The notes: generated by a model not told the origin, from the sequence alone. DNA of 64,000 nucleotides from Paenilisteria portnoyi (GCF_014322795.1 NZ_JAASTT010000020.1:1-64000); one strand, 5' to 3'. Shown: positions 40,017-48,551, numbered from the stretch's first letter. Numbers and translations: made by a program.

Positions 40017-40624
40017 TTATTTTACGTTTAAGAATTGTGTACCCACATATCCTGTTTGGCCTTTATATATTACTTTGCTCCAGCCATACTTATCTTCAAC
40101 AAATGTTACTTTTTCACCTTTTTTAAGCGTGCCTAAGATCTTAGATGTTTTGCTTTGGCTAGCACGAACATAAACAGCTGATTTAGCAGTTACTGTTTTT
40201 GTTGCCGTTTTTTTCACTACTGGCGCTGTTTTTGATGCTACTTTTGTTGGTACTGGTTTCACTGCTGGTGCTACTTTCTTAGCTGTATCAACTTGTTTGC
40301 CTGGAATGTTTAGGAATCTAGTTCCAACATAGCCCGTTTTACCTTTGTATGTTACTTTACTCCAACCGTAGTTATCTTTTACAAAGTATACTTTTTCACC
40401 TTTTTAAGTGTTCCGAGTACTTTAGAGCTTGTATTTTCACCGGCGCGTACATTTACTGCTGATTTCACGGTTACCATTTGTGGTTTTGCTGTGTAATGAG
40501 TAGTTTGTGTTGCTGCCTCTGCTGTGAATGCTCCTGCTGCAACTGTTGTGAATGCCAATGTCAATGCTAGCCCTGCTACTGCCACAATTTTAGTTGTTTT
40601 ATTGTTCCATACGTTGTTCATCAT
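40017..40624 (-). pseudogene. Secreted two-SH3b-domain cell-wall protein, broken by a 1-bp homopolymer deletion
   Basis: Signal peptide MMNNVWNNKTTKIVAVAGLALTLAFTTVAAGAFTAEAA. The first SH3b domain starts TVKSAVNVRAGENTSSKVLGTLKK and then loses frame at T5 (40401-40405, plus strand). Restoring one base gives GEKVYFVKDNYGWSKVTYKGKTGYVGTRFLNI. A linker (about 35 residues) and the second domain TAKSAVYVRASQSKTSKILGTLKKGEKVTF...GYVGTQFLNVK follow. At the same spot the second domain has T6. The repaired protein would be 202 residues. SH3b domains bind peptidoglycan peptides. The defect may be real, phase-variable or a sequencing error. Two WalR-like boxes precede the gene. Confidence 0.8.
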
Positions 40625-40710
40625 AATCTCTCCTTCAAATTTAGGTTTTATTAATAATTGGATAATTGCAGTTTTATAAGTTTTCTAAGGGGCGCCCTTT
40701 CGATACCTTT

Positions 40711-40739
40711 ATATTACACCACGATAATTTCAAAGTCAA
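40711..40739 (-). promoter_or_regulatory. Promoter of the SH3b protein gene
   Basis: On the minus strand TTGACT (40739-40734), 17-bp spacer, TAATAT (40716-40711). Confidence 0.6.
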
Positions 40740-40746
40740 TAATTTT

Positions 40747-40763
40747 ATTACATTTATGTTACA
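40747..40763 (-). promoter_or_regulatory. WalR-like box, proximal
   Basis: TGTAAC-ATAAA-TGTAAT matches the WalR consensus TGTWAH-N5-TGTWAH exactly. It lies 8 bp upstream of the -35 of the SH3b promoter, a position suited to activation. Confidence 0.6.
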
Positions 40764-40872
40764 AATATTTATGAATTGTATCAAAAAAAGAGTGAATCTT
40801 ACAGTGAAACAGCCTATTTAAGCTTATTTTTAGCAACAAATTCGCATTACATCAAGCAAAAGACATCTCTTG

Positions 40873-40889
40873 GTTACATTTTCGTAACA
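40873..40889 (-). promoter_or_regulatory. WalR-like box, distal
   Basis: TGTTAC-GAAAA-TGTAAC also fits the WalR consensus exactly. It lies 126 bp upstream of the proximal box and 45 bp before the extended -10 of the divergent lactonase gene. Confidence 0.5.
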
Positions 40890-40932
40890 TTAATGTAATA
40901 TAGGTTTATTAGGCTATCCTTTTCCCTAGCTA

Positions 40933-40941
40933 TGATATAAT
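40933..40941 (+). promoter_or_regulatory. Extended -10 promoter of the lactonase gene
   Basis: TGATATAAT, an extended -10 (TGnTATAAT) without a good -35. It is 36 bp before the ATG. Confidence 0.45.
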
Positions 40942-40977
40942 AATAGAGACTAGAACGCTTAAAGGAGGAAATGATTT

Positions 40978-42027
40978 ATGGCTAACAAAGAAGCAATTGC
41001 CTACATTGGTACATACACCAAAGTAGAAAGCGAAGGAATTTATCGCCTTCATATTGATAAAAAAACAGGTGAAATTACGCAGAATAAGCTTGCCGGAAAA
41101 ATGGATAATCCGACTTATCTGAAATTAACAGACGATCAAAAACATCTTTATTCGGTAGCGAAAGACGGTGACAAAGGTGGCGTTGCTGCTTTTGCGATTA
41201 AAGAAGATGGCTCTCTTGAACATTTGAACCAAGAAGTCCAAGCTGGAAATCCTCCTTGTTATGTCGATGCATCTAAAGACGGCGCTTATGTCGTATCAGC
41301 GAATTATCATTTAGGAACGATTGTTGCCTACCCGACTGAAAAAAATGGTGCGTTAAAAGCTCCGAGCTCGTCGGTGCAACACATCGGTACTGGCCCAAAC
41401 AAAGAGCGTCAAGAAAAAGCCCATGCTCATTTTGCAGGGTTCACGCCAGATGAGAAATTTGTCATCACGTGTGACCTTGGAACGGATCATGTAACAACGT
41501 ATGCTTTAAACGACGGAATCCTTGACAAAGTAAGCGATTTGAAGGTGGCCGGTGGTAGCGGTCCTCGTAATCTTGTTTTCCATCCGAACGACAAAATTGC
41601 GTACATTATGACTGAAATGGCGGCTGACGTTGTGGTTGCTACTTATGATGAAGCAACTGGCGCGTTAACTGAGATTCAAAGCATTGCTTCTTTGCCAGCT
41701 GATTTTAGCGGTGAAAATAAAGGTAGCGCGATTCACATTTCCAACGATGGTCGCTTCCTCTACGTTTCCAATCGTGGACAAGACGCGGTTGTGACTTTTG
41801 CGATTGATGCGGAAGGTAAATTGAGCTTGGCGGCTACTACTCCCGTGGAAGGCGTTGGTCCTCGTGACTTCGACCTTGATCCAAGCGGTGAAATTTTGCT
41901 AGTATCCAACGAAAACACGAACAACGTCACAGTATTTGGTGTGAATAAAGAAACTGGCGCGCTGACTTTACTTCAAAAAAATATCCACGTTCCAGAGCCA
42001 GTTTGCGTGAAATTTATTAACGAGTAA
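40978..42027 (+). CDS. pgl: Seven-bladed beta-propeller lactonase, probable 6-phosphogluconolactonase
   Basis: 349 residues of the lactonase/YkgB family. Features: AYIGTYTKVESEGIYRLHID, NPTYLKLTDDQKHLYSV, AHAHFAGFTPDEKFVITCDLGTDHVTTY, GSGPRNLVFHP, and repeated HISNDGRFLYVSNRG, VGPRDFDLDPSGEILLVSNENTNNVTVF blades. The family hydrolyses 6-phosphogluconolactone in the oxidative pentose phosphate pathway; other lactones are possible. Cytosolic. AAAGGAGG lies 9 nt before the ATG. As I recall, lmo0558 is the counterpart at this place. Monocistronic with a terminator. Confidence 0.9.
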   Translation: MANKEAIAYIGTYTKVESEGIYRLHIDKKTGEITQNKLAGKMDNPTYLKLTDDQKHLYSVAKDGDKGGVAAFAIKEDGSLEHLNQEVQAGNPPCYVDASKDGAYVVSANYHLGTIVAYPTEKNGALKAPSSSVQHIGTGPNKERQEKAHAHFAGFTPDEKFVITCDLGTDHVTTYALNDGILDKVSDLKVAGGSGPRNLVFHPNDKIAYIMTEMAADVVVATYDEATGALTEIQSIASLPADFSGENKGSAIHISNDGRFLYVSNRGQDAVVTFAIDAEGKLSLAATTPVEGVGPRDFDLDPSGEILLVSNENTNNVTVFGVNKETGALTLLQKNIHVPEPVCVKFINE

Positions 42028-42030
42028 TAA

Positions 42031-42071
42031 AAAAAGAGGCCCCAGCGCGCAAACGTTCGGAGCCTCTTTAT
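42031..42071 (+). terminator. Terminator after the lactonase gene
   Basis: AAAGAGGC pairs with GCCTCTTT, and the loop has further pairing. It lies 4 bp past the stop and 15 bp before the next ATG, so readthrough is possible. Confidence 0.7.
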
Positions 42072-42085
42072 TAGGAGGAAGATTT

Positions 42086-43123
42086 ATGACTTTAACTATT
42101 GGTTATATCGGATTTGGGAAAAGTACGACGCGGTATCATATGCCTTATACGCCGATTCGCGACAATATCCGGATTAAAACGATCTACAATCATCGCCGTA
42201 AACCAGAGCTTGAGGCGGAGTACGCGACGCATCATATTCAATTCACGGATCAACTTGAGGAAATTCTGCAAGACGAGGAAATTCAATTGCTCAGCATCTG
42301 TACACCCGCAAGCACGCATTACGAACTCGCTAAAAAAGCGTTAGAAAACGGCAAAAATGTACTCGTTGAAAAACCGTTTTGCACGACTTCGGAGGAAGCG
42401 GAAGAACTATTCGCGCTCGCTAAATCTAAAAGCTTAATCGCGATGGCGTACCAAAATCGTCGTTTCGATAGCGATTTCCTGGCTGTCAAAGAAGTACTAG
42501 CCAGCGGTAAATTGGGCAATCTTGTCGAACTCGAATCTCATATGGATTACTACCGTCCAGAAGCTCCCGACGCGCCCGGCGAATATTATGACGGTGCTTT
42601 TTACGGACTTGGCGTTCATATGATGGACCAGATTATCGATCTATTCGGCCGTCCAGAGGAAGTCAGCTACGACATTCGTTCCGTCCGCAATCCGAACAAT
42701 CCTGATGACACATTCGAAGTGCAATTCTTCTATCCAGCCTTGAAAGTCATCGTCAAAACGAGCCATTTAGTGAACATTCCCTATCCAAAATTCATCCTTC
42801 ACGGCACAAAAGGCAGTTTTGTCAAATACGGAATCGATCAACAAGAAACGTATCTAAAAGCTGGCGTGATGCCGGGTGAGCCTGATTTTGGTGTCGATCC
42901 AGAAAGCAGTTATGGCACACTCATTTACGTCGATGCAAACGGCGAAACACAAGAAGAAATCGTACCAACACCACTCGGCGACTACGGCCGACTTTACGAC
43001 CAACTTCACGACGCCATCCTAAACGGCACACCAAAACTAGTCAGCGATGAAGAAACGCTAACCAACATGACTATTCTAGAACAAGGTTTCACCGGCAAAA
43101 ATCCACGCGTGATAACTTTATAA
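42086..43123 (+). CDS. Gfo/Idh/MocA-family oxidoreductase
   Basis: 345 residues. N-terminal Rossmann segment LTIGYIGFGKSTTRYHMPY, then LLSICTPASTHYELAKKALENGKNVLVEKPFCTT, which holds the EKP motif of the family, and GAFYGLGVHMMDQIIDLFGRP with the likely catalytic His. Close to the YhhX/YdgJ group. Substrate unknown, likely a sugar or inositol-type polyol. AGGAGGAAG precedes the ATG. An IS30-like element begins 14 bp after its stop. Confidence 0.88.
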   Translation: MTLTIGYIGFGKSTTRYHMPYTPIRDNIRIKTIYNHRRKPELEAEYATHHIQFTDQLEEILQDEEIQLLSICTPASTHYELAKKALENGKNVLVEKPFCTTSEEAEELFALAKSKSLIAMAYQNRRFDSDFLAVKEVLASGKLGNLVELESHMDYYRPEAPDAPGEYYDGAFYGLGVHMMDQIIDLFGRPEEVSYDIRSVRNPNNPDDTFEVQFFYPALKVIVKTSHLVNIPYPKFILHGTKGSFVKYGIDQQETYLKAGVMPGEPDFGVDPESSYGTLIYVDANGETQEEIVPTPLGDYGRLYDQLHDAILNGTPKLVSDEETLTNMTILEQGFTGKNPRVITL

Positions 43124-43134
43124 ATTCTTATTTG

Positions 43135-44087
43135 TCAAATTAAGCGAGACACATCGGCATGCTGCAGAAAACACGCAATGGGTGTCAAATAGTCCAGCGA
43201 TTTTCTAGGTAAATTATTTCGAGCCGTAGTAATCTCGTTGACTTCCTGTTGAGAAATCGTGTTAAAATCCATTTTTTTAGGCAAACCGTTTCTTCGAAGA
43301 ATCCCGTTGGAATTCTCATTGAGTGGACGTTGACAAGGTTTCCCTGCATCGGCAAAGAAGATGTCCATGTCATGTTGATTAGCCGTCTGCTTCCACCTAG
43401 AGAATTCCTTTCCGTTGTCAAAGGTGATGGCTTTAAAAAAATGGGAAGGGAAGCCAGACAACCATTGATGCAAGGCCTCTTCGATAGAGACAGCCTTACG
43501 ACTAACGACTTTTAACACAATGATGGCTTTAGATGTCCGTTCCACCAGTGTAATCAACGCACTTTTATGATCTTTTCCGACAATCGTATCGCCTTCAAGG
43601 TGCCCAAACTCTGTGTCGAAACCAAGAAAAGCAACTGCTCTGTCTCCCAACCGACGTTTAAAGGCCTCTTTTCCTCGCTTCTCCTGATGCCCGTTTGGTT
43701 TGCGTTTCCCTTTCATAGGCAACTGTTTTTTATCAAATATGCCTTCGGAAAACATACGATACAAGGTTTTCATCGAACACGGAAAGGGTTTGGTATTAGC
43801 CGTAGGCTTGGGGCTAGCAATGGTATCCGGTGTCCAACCAAGTCCAACACACGTGCTGTCGTTTCTGAATCGAGTGAAATAGGCTTACGTCCACATTTTT
43901 TCTTGTTGCGTTGGTACTGTAAGAAAATAGCCGGAGCGAAAAGACCAGCCTGTAACTGCCGAAGAATGCGGTAAATGCATTCCTTACTACGGCCTAATTT
44001 TTGAGCAATATGACGGGCGGAAAATCCGTTGTTGGTATATTCCTCTATAAAAATAAGTTCATTTCTGGTAAGATGGTGATAAGACAT
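43135..44087 (-). pseudogene. IS30-family transposase, split by a frameshift
   Basis: The first 105 codons (MSYHHLTRNELIFIEEYTNNGFSARHIAQKLGRSKECIYRIL) are the IS30 helix-turn-helix N-terminus. At about 43830-43845 the frame changes by one base: the other frame reads GWTPDTIASPKPTANTKPFPCSMKTLYRMF and continues to the end. The DDE residues are present in LEGDTIVGKDHKSALITL, ITFDNGKEFSRWK and NENSNGILRRNGLPKK. The joined protein would be about 315 residues, normal for IS30. I see no strong slippery site, so inactivation is more likely than programmed frameshifting. The stop codon lies just outside the left inverted repeat. Confidence 0.85.
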
Positions 44088-44167
44088 GTTTGATACACTC
44101 CTTTGTGGACTTTTGTCGGTTTCATTGAGTATATCATATCATGTCTCTTTTTGTGTCTCGCTTAATT
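43138..44167 (-). mobile_element. IS30-family insertion sequence, about 1.03 kb
   Basis: Perfect 16-bp terminal inverted repeats: AATTAAGCGAGACACA at 43138-43153 and TGTGTCTCGCTTAATT at 44152-44167. Size and single transposase gene fit IS30. No clear target duplication is visible beyond the AATT at the repeat ends. It sits between the Gfo/Idh gene and the second T7 lipase locus. Confidence 0.85.
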
Positions 44168-44215
44168 ATACAATTCAAGAAAAGCATATCGAATTTATTA
44201 CGCTTTTGGCAGCTC

Positions 44216-44605
44216 TCACAACATATTTGCCCTACAACTAGAAGCTACAGCCTCATAATCATCTTTTAGAAGCTCCTGCACCTTTTTTCGCTTCTCTCCA
44301 AACTCGCTAGCAACCATTGCACCCGCGTGAGATTCAAAAGAATATCTTAACTTGTCATTCAAGCGTTGCCCCTCGTATCCCAATATCTCAAATCTATCCA
44401 TGCCTTTATGTAACATCTGTTTACCGTCCTCCGCTATTTTTTCCGCGTCTCGGTATAACTCTTGGTACAGTTTTGTACGTTGAAGTTGCTTCTCAAATTC
44501 TGTTTTCATCCCCGTTAAATCATCAGCTACTGCTTCACTGCCCTCTGCCAGCGCTTTCTTAATATCCAAGTCTAATTGCTGTATTTCTCTTTGGAAATCA
44601 ATCAT
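44216..44605 (-). CDS. Small helical partner of the second TslA-like lipase
   Basis: 129 residues, all helical, no signal peptide: MIDFQREIQQLDLDIKKALAEGSEAVADDL, FEKQLQRTKLYQELYRDAEKI, and KLRYSFESHAGAMVASEFGEKRKKVQELLKDDYEAV. It is homologous to the partner at 36222-36608 over its length. It follows the lipase gene by 22 bp in the same direction with AAGGGGAGAAAATA upstream. The likely role is to bind the helical C-terminus of the lipase and form a composite T7 secretion signal. The IS30 element lies 48 bp beyond its end. Confidence 0.65.
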   Translation of the reverse strand: MIDFQREIQQLDLDIKKALAEGSEAVADDLTGMKTEFEKQLQRTKLYQELYRDAEKIAEDGKQMLHKGMDRFEILGYEGQRLNDKLRYSFESHAGAMVASEFGEKRKKVQELLKDDYEAVASSCRANML

Positions 44606-44627
44606 CTTATTTTCTCCCCTTCTACGC

Positions 44628-45737
44628 TCAAGAACGTATCATGCCCGACAAGTCTGTCCTTAATATACGTGCTAGTTCTCCGTCGTTTCTCTCAATGGAA
44701 TTGCCTGCATATACAACGCGTCTTCCAAAGTCTTGCCACGCCACTTTTTCATGCTGCAATTGCCCTAAAACATTTTCTAGCATAGCCACATCAAAAACCA
44801 CAGGTACACCATTCGACCTACTTTGGGCAACATCACGAAGGGCATCTTCGATTTCATATTCCGTTAGTAAATGTAAATCTCCCGATAATCTACCTATATA
44901 TTTTCTTTTTAGCTCTCGCATACGGAGTTCTTGCTCGCTTCTGAAAAATGTAAGAAACCGCTCGATATCGCTCAAGCAATCCGTTCCGATTTGCTGAATA
45001 GATGTACCAACCCTACGAATATCATCTGGTTTATACAACATTTCGGCGGAACCATTAGCGCCAAAACATCCTTCAAACGTGCCTGCTAAATGCCCGCCAA
45101 TTCCCGCTTTATCCAAAAGAGACGCTGATTGATTGCGTTCCATGAAATATGTAGGATAAAATAATAGCGCATTAGGTGGAAGAGAACCAACCACATCGTC
45201 CTTATGTCTTAAATCTTTAATAAGATTCCAATAGTCCCCTTTTTTTGCTTTTGCTTGCTCGGCGTCCGTTAACTTATTATAAGCTCGTGCTGCGGCGAAA
45301 GTGGTGGCAGGTTTTATATGCTTTACGGCTTCATATTGTGCTAAAGCACCACCCAACGAATGTCCTGTGAAACTGTAGTCCTTGACATCATATTTTTTCA
45401 ATGTAGTATGAACAAACCGATCGTAATCGTCAAATTGCCCTTCGGTCTTGGACGATAGCAACCCTACATCCGTTTTGATATCCTTTAACTTCGTTGGTTC
45501 CGTACCACGACTAACAAACACCATGTTATCATAGGATTTTGTTTTTCCAGCTTTGAAATCTTTATATTCCTTTAACGGAACAAAACTAACTGCCTGCAAA
45601 CCACTTTCCTTGCTATTAATAGAGTTCACAGCAACAAATTGCCCTTCGCTTGTACTTATCCGTGTACCTTTATCCAAATATTTATCGTCATACACCAACT
45701 GGGACAATTTAAAATAACTCTCATCCGTTAATTTCAT
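44628..45737 (-). CDS. TslA-like lipase, second copy
   Basis: 369 residues from the ATG at 45737 (AGGAGG 9 nt upstream). Lipase-3 domain about 5-235 with YSFTGHSLGGALAQYEAVK (Ser127), RHKDDVVGSLPPNALLFYP (Asp) and GIGGHLAGTF (His). Helical C-terminus about 240-369 with DDIRRVGTSIQQIGTDCLSDIERFL and ending NDGELARILRTDLSGMIRS. About half identical to the lipase at 35113-36207 by eye, with best match around GHSLGG and KLTD(A/E)EQAKAK.GDYW.LIKD. No signal peptide. Divergent from the lipoprotein gene at 45786, with 48 bp between starts. Function by homology: T7-secreted phospholipase toxin. Confidence 0.8.
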   Translation of the reverse strand: MKLTDESYFKLSQLVYDDKYLDKGTRISTSEGQFVAVNSINSKESGLQAVSFVPLKEYKDFKAGKTKSYDNMVFVSRGTEPTKLKDIKTDVGLLSSKTEGQFDDYDRFVHTTLKKYDVKDYSFTGHSLGGALAQYEAVKHIKPATTFAAARAYNKLTDAEQAKAKKGDYWNLIKDLRHKDDVVGSLPPNALLFYPTYFMERNQSASLLDKAGIGGHLAGTFEGCFGANGSAEMLYKPDDIRRVGTSIQQIGTDCLSDIERFLTFFRSEQELRMRELKRKYIGRLSGDLHLLTEYEIEDALRDVAQSRSNGVPVVFDVAMLENVLGQLQHEKVAWQDFGRRVVYAGNSIERNDGELARILRTDLSGMIRS

Positions 45738-45785
45738 TTCTCTTTTCCTCCTTTTTCTGGTAGAATTATGATGAGGTGAATACAT

Positions 45786-46172
45786 ATGAAGAAAATTCTA
45801 ATCATAACTGCACTAGGTCTTTTTATTATTATATCAGGAGGATGCCAAAATATGAAACAAGATACTAAAAAAGTCCAAAAAACGTCGGAAAACCAGACAC
45901 TTATGCACGCCCAAAAACAAAATATTGAGCTCTATCTAAAATACAATTATAAAGATATTGAAAATGTAACATTGACCGATGTAGAAGATACACCGATGGG
46001 GAAACTTATAAATGGTTACGTCAATGACAACACCAAACTATTTTTTACAGCTACCATATCAGGCGATACCTTTGATAACGGTATCGGATTATCTGGAGAA
46101 TTAGGAGATTTAGCAAAATACGACAAAGATAAGTCCGTTACTGAAATAAAGGATGAGCAAAACAAAAAATAA
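45786..46172 (+). CDS. DUF1433-like lipoprotein, probable immunity protein of the second lipase
   Basis: 128 residues. Signal peptide MKKILIITALGLFIIISGGC with Cys20 as the likely lipidated residue (SGGC, an unusual lipobox). The mature part holds IELYLKYNYKDIENVTLTDVEDTPMGKLINGYVNDNTKLFFTATISG...GELGDLAKYDKDKSVTEIKD, matching the protein at 34637-35008. A lipoprotein displayed outside the membrane would meet an incoming phospholipase, as TilA does for TslA. GAGGTG is 7 nt before the ATG. Divergent from the lipase. Confidence 0.7.
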   Translation: MKKILIITALGLFIIISGGCQNMKQDTKKVQKTSENQTLMHAQKQNIELYLKYNYKDIENVTLTDVEDTPMGKLINGYVNDNTKLFFTATISGDTFDNGIGLSGELGDLAKYDKDKSVTEIKDEQNKK

Positions 46173-46223
46173 AACTTTCAAAACAGAGTCTGGAGCGTGG
46201 AAGCTAGAGTGACGACTCCTGTA

Positions 46224-46263
46224 CCAAACACCCTAGCTGTTCTCGTAGCTAGGGTGTTTGGTA
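46224..46263 (+). terminator. Strong hairpin after the lipoprotein gene
   Basis: ACCAAACACCCTAGCT pairs perfectly with AGCTAGGGTGTTTGGT around an 8-nt loop. No T-run follows, so termination is uncertain. Confidence 0.5.
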
Positions 46264-46287
46264 TATTGGCCAACATATCTTTTATAC

Positions 46288-46548
46288 TATTTGGGATATC
46301 TAGCCTGATATGTCGATGATTTTACTACGTAATGAAAATAATGATTCTTCCTCTTCTAGTAGCGTCTGCTCCTTTGCTTCCATTTCTTCTATCTCCGCAT
46401 CAAATTGTTTTCGGAATTTCTGTAAAGCATGGCGATGACTTGCCTGCTCTTCGTGAAGGAAACCTTCCATCTGCTAGTGTTCCAAAATAATACTGGATAT
46501 ATACAAAAAGGTCTCTCTCACTACAAGTGTCCTTGATATGGGTACCAT
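46288..46548 (-). pseudogene. Small helical gene with an in-frame stop, possible lost T7SS partner
   Basis: An ATG at 46548 has AAAGGAG 4-5 nt upstream. The frame reads MVPISRTLVVRETFLYISSI-ILEH, meets a TAG at 46474-46476, and continues QMEGFLHEEQASHRHALQKF-RKQFDAEIEEMEAKEQTLLEEEESLFSLRSK to a TAG at 46288-46290. The second part is a highly charged coiled coil like the DUF3958-type or other small helical proteins found beside T7SS effectors. It points away from the lipoprotein gene and lies upstream of lipase 2 in the same direction. One nonsense change separates it from an 86-residue protein. The family is uncertain. Confidence 0.4.
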
Positions 46549-46848
46549 TGTACTCCTTTCATTGTCTTTTAAATGTCTTATTTATTGACGCCTATCCACT
46601 GTCTAACCCCTTCATATTACTCCAGTAACATAAATAATTACTTTCAGCCATCCATTTCTATCATTTTCGCTTTATCAATGTGCAAATTAGACTATAATGC
46701 TTCAAAATACGTCTATTATGTGTCTCATCTTCAATGTTATATATATATCACCAATATTCTTTTGAATTAAATTAATATTTGGGATATAATTCTAAATAGG
46801 GATATTTTTCTTTTTAACCATATTCCCAAATAAAAAGGAGGAATTTTT

Positions 46849-48276
46849 ATGTTTATGATGGAGAAGATGAAAAAGAAAAGCTTATTATTTTTGCTAGGGA
46901 CCATACTTTTTGGTAGTTGCATAATTTTTTCAGGACATCTTGAAGTTCATGCTGCCGATATAACATCTAAGAAATTAATTGCACAGCCTACAGCTACACA
47001 AATTGTCACATTTGAGGATTTAGGTAATCAGCCATGGTTACAAGATATGAGTGAACATTACACTGGCAAAAAAGTAGGAAGTACATTAACGTTTGCAGAC
47101 TTGGAGTCTATCACTACTTTAGCGCCCTATGAAGATTTTAAATACTCAAGCAGTTCAAATACAAATAATATACCTCCAGAAATTAAATATTTTAAGAATT
47201 TGGAAACGATTTCAAATTCCCCGTCTATCACTGGTTTAGGAATCAGTTCGATGCAGTTTGATGGACCAATACCCACAGAAATTGGAACCTTAAAGAAATT
47301 GAAGACACTCGACCTTGGCCATTCTAACTTATCTGGATCTATTCCTAAAGAAATTGGGAATTTAGTCAGTTTAGAAATATTTAAAGCACCTGGTGTTTTT
47401 TTTACGGGTTCAATTCCTGCTTCTATCGGGAAATTGAGTAACTTGAAAGTATTGAATCTAGGTTCTAAAAATTTGTCGGGAACTATTCCTTCACAAATCG
47501 GAAACTTAACAAATTTAGTAGAATTAGTGTTAGAAGGATCCCCTTTTGAGAACGATCCTGAGGGATTGACAGGTCAAATTCCCGCTTCTATCGGAAAATT
47601 GAGCAATTTGGAAAATTTGGAACTAGATAATAACGCATTATCTGGTTCAATCCCAACCTCACTTGGTAACTTAAATCACTTAAAAAAACTTTCCATAAAT
47701 TTCAATAAAATTACTGGCTCAATTCCTACATCTTTGGGTAAACTAGCAAGCCTAAAAGAGCTTCGGTTATTCGACAATCAATTATCTGGAACTATTCCTG
47801 GCAGTCTCTCTAAGCTGTCTAACCTAACACTATTAAGATTATCTCAAAATCAATTATCCGGAACTATTCCTCCATCTCTCGGTAGATTGACTAATTTAAC
47901 TGAATTAAATTTATTTGACAATCAATTGACAGGGGTTATTCCTCCTAACCTAGTCAAATTAACTAATTTAGAAAGTCTCGTTCTATCATTTAACCAACTA
48001 ACAGGGGAAATACCATCCAAATTAACAACATTAACTAACTTGAAAGAACTTATAATTGGGGGAAATCAATTAACAGGTAGCATTCCTAAAGGTATCGGCA
48101 ATTTAACCAAATTAACATCCTTAGCCGTTAATTTAAATCAATTAACTGGAGAGATACCTGCTGAAATTGGAAATTTAACCAAACTCACTCGGCTGTATCT
48201 AAATAATAACCAATTTACAGGTGGAGTTCCTCGCGAGTTGTTTAGTTTGCCTAATCTCATTGATTTTTATTATTAG
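46849..48276 (+). CDS. Secreted protein of plant-type leucine-rich repeats
   Basis: 475 residues. Signal peptide about 1-36 (VHAADI). Residues about 125-470 hold about 14 repeats of 24 residues with the plant-specific LSGxIPxxLGxLxxLxxLxLxxN consensus (e.g. LSGSIPTSLGNLNHLKKLSINFN, LSGTIPPSLGRLTNLTELNLFDN). It ends abruptly at LFSLPNLIDFYY with no LPXTG, WxL, Ig or MucBP domain, unlike internalins, whose repeats are 22 residues. The gene is AT-richer than its neighbours. GGAGG lies 7 nt before the ATG. Likely horizontally acquired; extracellular protein binding is inferred. The region 48277-48502 shows no further gene. Confidence 0.85.
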   Translation: MFMMEKMKKKSLLFLLGTILFGSCIIFSGHLEVHAADITSKKLIAQPTATQIVTFEDLGNQPWLQDMSEHYTGKKVGSTLTFADLESITTLAPYEDFKYSSSSNTNNIPPEIKYFKNLETISNSPSITGLGISSMQFDGPIPTEIGTLKKLKTLDLGHSNLSGSIPKEIGNLVSLEIFKAPGVFFTGSIPASIGKLSNLKVLNLGSKNLSGTIPSQIGNLTNLVELVLEGSPFENDPEGLTGQIPASIGKLSNLENLELDNNALSGSIPTSLGNLNHLKKLSINFNKITGSIPTSLGKLASLKELRLFDNQLSGTIPGSLSKLSNLTLLRLSQNQLSGTIPPSLGRLTNLTELNLFDNQLTGVIPPNLVKLTNLESLVLSFNQLTGEIPSKLTTLTNLKELIIGGNQLTGSIPKGIGNLTKLTSLAVNLNQLTGEIPAEIGNLTKLTRLYLNNNQFTGGVPRELFSLPNLIDFYY

Positions 48277-48502
48277 AGTATATAAAAATGTAAAAACACG
48301 TCAATTGGTAGCATCATATTCGACTCCACGGTACCTTAAATGATCAATGTCCCGTTAGTTTTCGCATCGCGAAATCCATTAGGAATGGCACTTAAAACTA
48401 ACTCATTTCTAAGATACAAATTTAATCGATTGACACTTTATAAATTTTGTTTGAAAAAGGGTTGCCATTCCAGCGCTAAAATTCATGTAAGTGGCATGAA
48501 AG

Positions 48503-48545
48503 AAAGTCCACCGCTCTTCTTTTTCTCGAGAACGGTGGACTTTTT
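48503..48545. terminator. Bidirectional terminator
   Basis: AAAGTCCACCG pairs with CGGTGGACTTT around a loop with extra pairing; T-runs on both sides. It ends the VOC gene on the minus strand. Confidence 0.8.
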
Positions 48546-48551
48546 CCTAGT

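Noticed and set aside
43830-43845. Programmed frameshift in the IS30 transposase
   Set aside because: No A-rich slippery heptamer at the junction, and IS30 elements usually carry one continuous gene.
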